Below are positions 6,745 to 10,510 of a stretch of DNA of 10,510 nt, one piece after another. The DNA is from an uncultured Lachnospiraceae bacterium (lineage in GTDB: Bacteria > Bacillota > Clostridia > Lachnospirales > Lachnospiraceae). The notes beneath the pieces are model-generated. The model was given only the letters and a program-made list of their open reading frames with translations. It did not search any database and was not told where the DNA came from. A program made the translations under genes and the position numbers. The stretch spans positions 1 to 10,510 of the forward strand of contig USKC01000088.1 in assembly GCA_900555195.1 (NCBI GenBank). Direction: 5' to 3'. Position 1 is the first letter of the stretch. The number at the start of each line of letters is the position of its first letter.

Positions 6745-6778
6745 GCGCATCCATCCGGGCCGTTCCGGAAGAATGCGC
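6745..6778 (+). other. Leader hairpin 2 in the 5' UTR (two-part stem)
   Basis: GCGCAT (6745-6750) pairs with ATGCGC (6773-6778), and TCCGG (6754-6758) pairs with CCGGA (6765-6769). A symmetric 3-by-3 internal loop separates the stems and a 6-nt loop caps them. The 11 base pairs are all Watson-Crick. The element lies 39 nt before the start codon and does not cover the ribosome site. Possible roles are mRNA stability or post-transcriptional control. No known riboswitch class is recognised. Confidence 0.45.
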
Positions 6779-6817
6779 AGACTCTGGCAGATGTGAAAAG
6801 AACAGAGGGTGATGAGA

Positions 6818-7912
6818 ATGGCTGTTAAGAGAGATTATTATGAAGTTTTAGGTATAGACAGGAATGCGGATGCGGCGGCAATCAAGAAGGCTTACAGGAA
6901 GCTTGCCAAGAAGTATCATCCGGATACCAACGCCGGAAGCGCGGAGGCGGAAGCGAGATTTAAGGAAGTGACAGAGGCTTACTCCGTCCTTAGCGATCCG
7001 GAGAAGAAGAAATTGTATGATAAATATGGACACGCCGCGTTTGAAGAAGGCGCGCCGAACGGAAACTGGGAAGGGTTTGGCGGCCAGGGCTTTGACGGCC
7101 GTGGATTTGGCGGCTTTGGAGACGGGCAGGGCGGATACCGGACCTATCATTTTGAAACAGGTGATGCACAGGATATGGATGACCTCTTTGGCGATCTGTT
7201 CGGTGATTTCTTTGGCCGGAAGGAAGGGAATGCCCAGAAGCAGGGCGGTTCCCGGAAAAAAGGCGGGCGTACATTTGGCGGCGGATTTGGCCATGGTTTC
7301 GGAAGCGGCGCATCCGGCGGCTTTCATATGGGCGGATTTGGCCAGGAAAATGGAAGCAGGGGAGCGGATGTGGAGGCGGAAGTATCCGTCAGCTTTGATG
7401 AGGCGGCGTTTGGCTGCGAGAAGCGGATCCGGCTTGCGGGAGCAGATGGCCGGGCGCAGTCCCTGCAAGTGCGTATTCCTGCGGGCATTGATGACGGGCA
7501 GAGCATACGGCTCCAGGGAAAGGGCCAGCCTGGCAGGGGAGGCGCCGGTTCCGGCGATCTGTTCCTGAAGGTGAAGGTCGGCAAAAAGCCCGGATTTGAG
7601 CGGAAAGGTATGGATATATATTCTACGGTTCAGGTGCCCTTTATTACTGCGGTTCTGGGCGGAGAGGTTCTGGTACCGACGATTACCGGAAATGTGATGT
7701 GCAAGATTCGGGAAGGCACACAGTCCGGGACCAAGATACAGCTGCGCGGCAAGGGAATCGTTTCCATGAAGGATGCGGGCACATACGGCAGTCAATATGT
7801 GACCGTACAGATTCAGGTTCCGAAGAACCTTGACGCGGAAGCAAAGCGTAAGCTGAAGGAATTCGACGACGCCTGCCGGAAGGGACACAGGGAGCGAAAC
7901 GGGGCGGCATAA
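6818..7912 (+). CDS. DnaJ/CbpA-type (class B) J-domain co-chaperone
   Basis: The 364-aa product stimulates the ATPase of a DnaK/Hsp70 partner and hands it client proteins. The J domain spans about residues 5-68 ([20 protein letters not shown]), with the invariant HPD at 34-36. A long glycine/phenylalanine-rich linker covers about 70-182 with repeated GFGG and GGFG units. The client-binding beta-sandwich region (DnaJ_C) runs from about 184 to the end, including [18 protein letters not shown] and [20 protein letters not shown]. The four CxxCxGxG zinc repeats of true DnaJ are absent, so it is CbpA-like. The ATG at 6818 is preferred over GTG 6809 and ATG 6812 because AGGG at 6806-6809 is well spaced and the protein then begins [13 protein letters not shown] as in relatives. 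It heads an apparent operon with the regulator and kinase genes. Confidence 0.92.
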   Translation: MAVKRDYYEVLGIDRNADAAAIKKAYRKLAKKYHPDTNAGSAEAEARFKEVTEAYSVLSDPEKKKLYDKYGHAAFEEGAPNGNWEGFGGQGFDGRGFGGFGDGQGGYRTYHFETGDAQDMDDLFGDLFGDFFGRKEGNAQKQGGSRKKGGRTFGGGFGHGFGSGASGGFHMGGFGQENGSRGADVEAEVSVSFDEAAFGCEKRIRLAGADGRAQSLQVRIPAGIDDGQSIRLQGKGQPGRGGAGSGDLFLKVKVGKKPGFERKGMDIYSTVQVPFITAVLGGEVLVPTITGNVMCKIREGTQSGTKIQLRGKGIVSMKDAGTYGSQYVTVQIQVPKNLDAEAKRKLKEFDDACRKGHRERNGAA

Positions 7913-7922
7913 GGGAAGATGC

Positions 7923-7942
7923 GGCAGCCGTTTGAGGCTGCC
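7923..7942 (+). other. GC-rich intercistronic hairpin between the DnaJ-like and regulator genes
   Basis: GGCAGCC (7923-7929) and GGCTGCC (7936-7942) form a perfect 7-bp stem with a 6-nt loop, 10 nt after the DnaJ-like stop. The next bases (TGAAATG) are not T-rich, so a complete terminator is unlikely. It may attenuate read-through or protect the upstream mRNA, lowering regulator and kinase output relative to the chaperone. Confidence 0.5.
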
Positions 7943-7987
7943 TGAAATGTTGCAGAGAGGCGGAGGGCCTCGGATGAGGGAGAGTGT

Positions 7988-8695
7988 ATGCAGTATACGA
8001 TTTTGATTGCAGAGGACGATGAGGATATCGTCGCCCTTTTGCGCCTTTATCTGGAAAACAGCGGTTATCTCGTGAAAAGCGCGGACAGCGGCATCAGGGC
8101 GCAGCGGATCCTGGAGACAGAGCATGTGGATCTGGCCCTGCTGGACGTGATGATGCCGGGGATGAATGGGTATGAACTGACGCGCAGGATCCGGGAGAAG
8201 AGCAATATTCCGATTTTGATTCTGTCCGCCAGGGATCAGGATCATGATAAGATCCTGGGACTGAATCTGGGGGCGGATGATTACCTGACAAAACCGTTCA
8301 ATCCGATGGAGGTTGTGGCACGGGTGGCTTCCAGCCTGCGGAGGTTCTACCAGCTTGGCGCCGGGACGGCGCAGGCCGGGCAGGGAGAATGCCTGCGCCT
8401 GGGGGAACTGTGCCTGAACACGGAGGAAATGACGCTTACCAAGGCAGGTGAGCCGATTTTCCTGACGCCGACGGAGTTCCGGATTCTGGCGAAGCTGATG
8501 AGAAGCCCTGGCCGTGTATTCACCAAAGCGCAGCTGAATGAAAGCCTGAACGGAGAATTCACGGAGAGCGATGATAAGACCATGATGGTACATATCTCCA
8601 GGCTGCGGGAAAAGATCGGGGAAGATCCCAGAAATCCGGGCTATATTAAAACCATAAGGGGGCTGGGATATAAAATTGAAGACAAAGGAAAATAA
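7988..8695 (+). CDS. OmpR/PhoB-family response regulator
   Basis: The 235-aa product is a DNA-binding regulator switched on by phosphorylation from its partner kinase. The receiver domain (about 1-120) has the acidic pocket E9/D10/D11, the phosphoacceptor D53 in LLDVMMPGMNG, S80 in LILSARD, and K102 in LTKPF. The C-terminal winged helix (about 130-232) has FLTPTEFRILAKLM, the recognition helix in MMVHISRLREKIGEDP, and the wing IKTIRGLGYKIE. The ATG follows GAGGGAGAG at 7976-7984. The gap of 75 nt from the DnaJ-like gene holds a hairpin but no clear promoter, so co-transcription is likely. The kinase gene overlaps its 3' end. The TTAAG-type repeats at 10298-10348 are a plausible target. Confidence 0.95.
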   Translation: MQYTILIAEDDEDIVALLRLYLENSGYLVKSADSGIRAQRILETEHVDLALLDVMMPGMNGYELTRRIREKSNIPILILSARDQDHDKILGLNLGADDYLTKPFNPMEVVARVASSLRRFYQLGAGTAQAGQGECLRLGELCLNTEEMTLTKAGEPIFLTPTEFRILAKLMRSPGRVFTKAQLNESLNGEFTESDDKTMMVHISRLREKIGEDPRNPGYIKTIRGLGYKIEDKGK

Positions 8696-10295
8696 GAAGA
8701 GAAACGGAAGCCTGTTCCGCTTTCTGGCCATTCATTACACGGCTTTTACGGCGATCAATCTGGTGCTGATGGCGGGGCTTTCTCTGGTCCTATCCGCCTA
8801 TCTGTCCTATGCGGCGCCCGTCCCCGACCCATGGGGTTTTCTGGAAAAGCTGGAAAATACGGAGGAGGACAGACTTTCCGGTCTGAATGCCGCCTCTTAT
8901 CTGGGAAAGGACTATGGCCTTCTGATTCTAGATGAAGAGGGAACGCCTATCCTGTCGGAAGGACAGACTGGAGAGACGCCGGGGCGAGAAGAGCTGGAAT
9001 GTATTTCCGTATTTTCAGAATCCAGCCGCCTGCTGATGGCTGAGATACCTGAGGATTCCCGGAATGGAAAGTATCTTCTGACGCGTGCGGATTTTGCACA
9101 GGAAGACAATCTGGTCATAACCGGCTATGCGATTCTGGATGGAAATGGAAGGCGCCTGGCCGGAACGCTGTTCCAGGACAGGGATGGTTTTACGGAAAAG
9201 GAACTGGAATATCTGCGCGGTGTGGACGAACAGGGAAGACGAATCTGGCGCCATGACTATACGGAACCGTCCGGCTTAAGGCGTCAGGCGGTTTTCTGGA
9301 TGCGGGAGGCGGAAAGAGGAGCATATTTGATGGCTTCTCAGATGTATGATTCCATGCTGTGCCTGTTTGTCCTGGTGTATATAGCGACCGCAGCAGTTTG
9401 TATCTATTGGCTGGGAAGAAGAATGAAACGGCTTTTGGCTCCGTTTCATTTCGCAATAGCCGCTATGCCGGGAAGGGAACCCGGGCTTCTGGAGAATTAT
9501 CGTGGGCCGGAAGAATTCGTAAGCATGGCCCGCAGCTTCATTCGGATGGAAGAGCGGTTAGAGGAAAGTGAAGAAGAAAGACTGAAGCTGGATACAGAAA
9601 AAAAGCGGCTTTTAGCGGATATCTCTCATGATTTGAAGACACCTGTGACCGTAATCAGAGGGTATGCCGCTGCCTTGAAGGACGGATTGATTTCAGAGGA
9701 AGATGCAGATGCGATCCTGGATGTCATCATCCGCAAGGCGGATCAGGTCGGCAGTCTTCTGGAAGCATTTCATGAATACAGTAAGCTGGAGCATCCGCAG
9801 ATGCCGGTTCATTTGCAACGTGCAGATCTGTGTGCCAAGGTGCGGGAATATTTCGCATGCCACTATCAGGAATTGGAGAGAGAAGGGTTTTTGCTGGAGG
9901 CCGATATTCCAGAAACTCCCATTTACTGTCGCCTGGATAGAACTTTGCTGGAAAGGTTACTGGAGAATTTGGTGAACAATGCCGTAAAATACAATCCGGC
10001 GGGTACCACTATTTTTGTTTCTGTGAGAGAGGAAGAGAAGCAGGCGGTGTTGCAGTTCGGGGATGACGGCGTCGGAATTCCTCCGGAACTTAAAAGCCGC
10101 CTCTTCCTTCCCTTTGTTACAGGAGATGCATCCAGGAGCGGGGCGCATGGATCTGGGTTGGGCTTAGCGGCCTGCAAGCGGATTGCGCAGCTGCATGGGG
10201 GAAACTTGGAACTGGCAGGGCGGCCTTTGGAGGGACGCGTGACAGAATTCATTTTAACTCTTCCTATAGGAGGGCCGGATCAGTGTACCTGCTAA
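8676..10295 (+). CDS. Membrane sensor histidine kinase
   Basis: The 539-aa product is an orthodox sensor kinase paired with the upstream regulator. A basic N-terminus precedes TM1 at about 16-44. An extracytoplasmic sensor region of about 180 residues follows and is not recognised. TM2 is at about 227-246 (MLCLFVLVYIATAAVCIYWL). A HAMP-like linker and coiled coil lead to the dimerisation domain with phosphoacceptor H318 in DISHDLKTPVTVIRGY. The ATPase domain has the N box ENLVNNAVKYNP (N434), G1 DDGVGIP (D464) and G2 GSGLGLAA (from 492). All catalytic motifs look intact. The only reasonable start is TTG at 8676, inside the regulator gene (20-nt overlap), because the first in-frame ATG would remove most of TM1. 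Translation is probably coupled to the regulator. Confidence 0.93.
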   Translation: MKTKENKKRNGSLFRFLAIHYTAFTAINLVLMAGLSLVLSAYLSYAAPVPDPWGFLEKLENTEEDRLSGLNAASYLGKDYGLLILDEEGTPILSEGQTGETPGREELECISVFSESSRLLMAEIPEDSRNGKYLLTRADFAQEDNLVITGYAILDGNGRRLAGTLFQDRDGFTEKELEYLRGVDEQGRRIWRHDYTEPSGLRRQAVFWMREAERGAYLMASQMYDSMLCLFVLVYIATAAVCIYWLGRRMKRLLAPFHFAIAAMPGREPGLLENYRGPEEFVSMARSFIRMEERLEESEEERLKLDTEKKRLLADISHDLKTPVTVIRGYAAALKDGLISEEDADAILDVIIRKADQVGSLLEAFHEYSKLEHPQMPVHLQRADLCAKVREYFACHYQELEREGFLLEADIPETPIYCRLDRTLLERLLENLVNNAVKYNPAGTTIFVSVREEEKQAVLQFGDDGVGIPPELKSRLFLPFVTGDASRSGAHGSGLGLAACKRIAQLHGGNLELAGRPLEGRVTEFILTLPIGGPDQCTC

Positions 10296-10297
10296 CC

Positions 10298-10348
10298 TTA
10301 AGAAAATGTTAGGTTTCCTAAAGCGAAAAGTTAGCCTTACTGGTTAAG
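10298..10348 (+). promoter_or_regulatory. TTAAG-like direct repeats, candidate response-regulator binding region
   Basis: TTAAG-like half sites lie in the same orientation at 10298 (TTAAG), 10309 (TTAGG), 10319 (TAAAG), 10331 (TTAGC) and 10344 (TTAAG). Steps are 11, 10, 12 and 13 bp. OmpR/PhoB-family regulators bind direct repeats about one helical turn apart, often TTAAG-like in Firmicutes. The cluster lies between the kinase stop and the lipoprotein gene, which lacks a good -35 box, as expected for an activated promoter. GCTAAC (10291-10296) and GTTAGC (10330-10335) also form an inverted pair. Assignment to this regulator is inference. Confidence 0.45.
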
Positions 10349-10358
10349 ATAAAACATA

Positions 10359-10374
10359 CAGGCGCACATGCCTG
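10359..10374 (+). other. Small leader hairpin before the lipoprotein gene
   Basis: CAGGC (10359-10363) and GCCTG (10370-10374) form a 5-bp stem with a 6-nt loop, 12 nt before the ribosome site. It has no T tract. It is probably just leader structure. Confidence 0.25.
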
Positions 10375-10401
10375 AAAGGAACCAGAAGGAGGAAACATAA
10401 T

Positions 10402-10510
10402 ATGAGGAGTGAAATCATGAAAAAAGGGTTGGCAGTTGTCTTGGCAATGGCATTGATCTTTACCGCCTGCGGTCCAGTCATTGGAAATAACCAGGCAAAA
10501 GAGTCCGGAA
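10402..10510 (+). CDS. N-terminal part of a secreted lipoprotein, cut by the window edge
   Basis: Only the first 36 codons are present. The start is clear: AGGAGG at 10387-10392 is 9 nt before the ATG. An alternative ATG at 10417 lacks a good ribosome site. The encoded N-terminus is a lipoprotein signal peptide: a basic start with KK at residues 7-8, a hydrophobic core (LAVVLAMALIF), and a lipobox-like FTAC with C23 as the lipidated cysteine, followed by a polar GPVIGNNQAKESG stretch. F at the -3 position is slightly off the usual L/V/I. Such proteins are anchored on the outer face of the membrane. Its location after a two-component pair and a TTAAG-repeat region suggests it belongs to the same regulon. 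The mature function cannot be read from this fragment. Confidence 0.75.
   Translation, partial: MRSEIMKKGLAVVLAMALIFTACGPVIGNNQAKESG

Noticed and set aside
6538..6750. 70-codon minus-strand frame over the promoter region
   Set aside because: It covers a strong + strand promoter and leader hairpins, and its composition (runs of C, Y and F) is not protein-like for this genome.
7070..7330. Repetitive GGCGGATTTGGC-like DNA in the DnaJ-like gene as a mobile or regulatory repeat
   Set aside because: It is explained by codons for the Gly/Phe-rich linker typical of J proteins.
6848..8731. Long minus-strand frame (627 codons) opposite the DnaJ-like and regulator genes
   Set aside because: It lies entirely antisense to two clearly identified genes plus the start of the kinase gene, matches no family, and is explained by codon bias of the sense genes.
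1..10510. CRISPR array, tRNA, rRNA, insertion sequence or integrase
   Set aside because: I saw no regularly spaced repeats, no tRNA cloverleaf, no transposase or integrase motifs and no terminal inverted repeats of an IS element. Island borders, if any, are outside the window.

Overview
The window looks like chromosomal DNA of a moderately GC-rich Firmicute, most likely a gut Clostridia/Lachnospiraceae-type bacterium. Pointers are the purine-rich AGGAGG-like ribosome sites, the extended -10 promoter, the OmpR-type regulator/kinase pair and the lipoprotein gene style. This assignment is inference from sequence feel, not from a database match.

Region 1 (about 65-5954, + strand) is a tightly packed four-gene operon. 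It encodes a type I-like DNA methyltransferase subunit (M), a type I-like specificity subunit (S) with an extra C-terminal domain, an ABC/SMC-like P-loop ATPase, and an HNH endonuclease. M/S and S/ATPase overlap by ATGA, and ATPase/HNH are 4 nt apart. A candidate promoter lies just before M. No HsdR motor-nuclease is visible. The ATPase plus HNH pair is reminiscent of Septu (PtuA/PtuB) and seems to stand in for the missing restriction subunit. M also carries departures from the usual motifs X, I and IV. This operon is the best candidate in the window for an unusual or under-described defence system.

Region 2 (5955-6817) holds a convergent small XRE-family repressor gene (- strand), then a gene-poor stretch of about 470 bp. 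That stretch has two inverted repeats upstream of the repressor gene, a strong consensus promoter whose -10 box is embedded in overlapping dyads, and a structured 5' leader with two hairpins.

Region 3 (6818-10510, + strand) encodes a zinc-finger-less DnaJ/CbpA-type co-chaperone, an OmpR-family response regulator and its sensor histidine kinase. The kinase appears to start at TTG, overlapping the regulator. Next comes a promoter region with TTAAG-like direct repeats at roughly helical spacing, and the first 36 codons of a lipoprotein gene that runs off the right edge. The natural reading is an envelope/stress-sensing two-component operon that drives the downstream lipoprotein gene.
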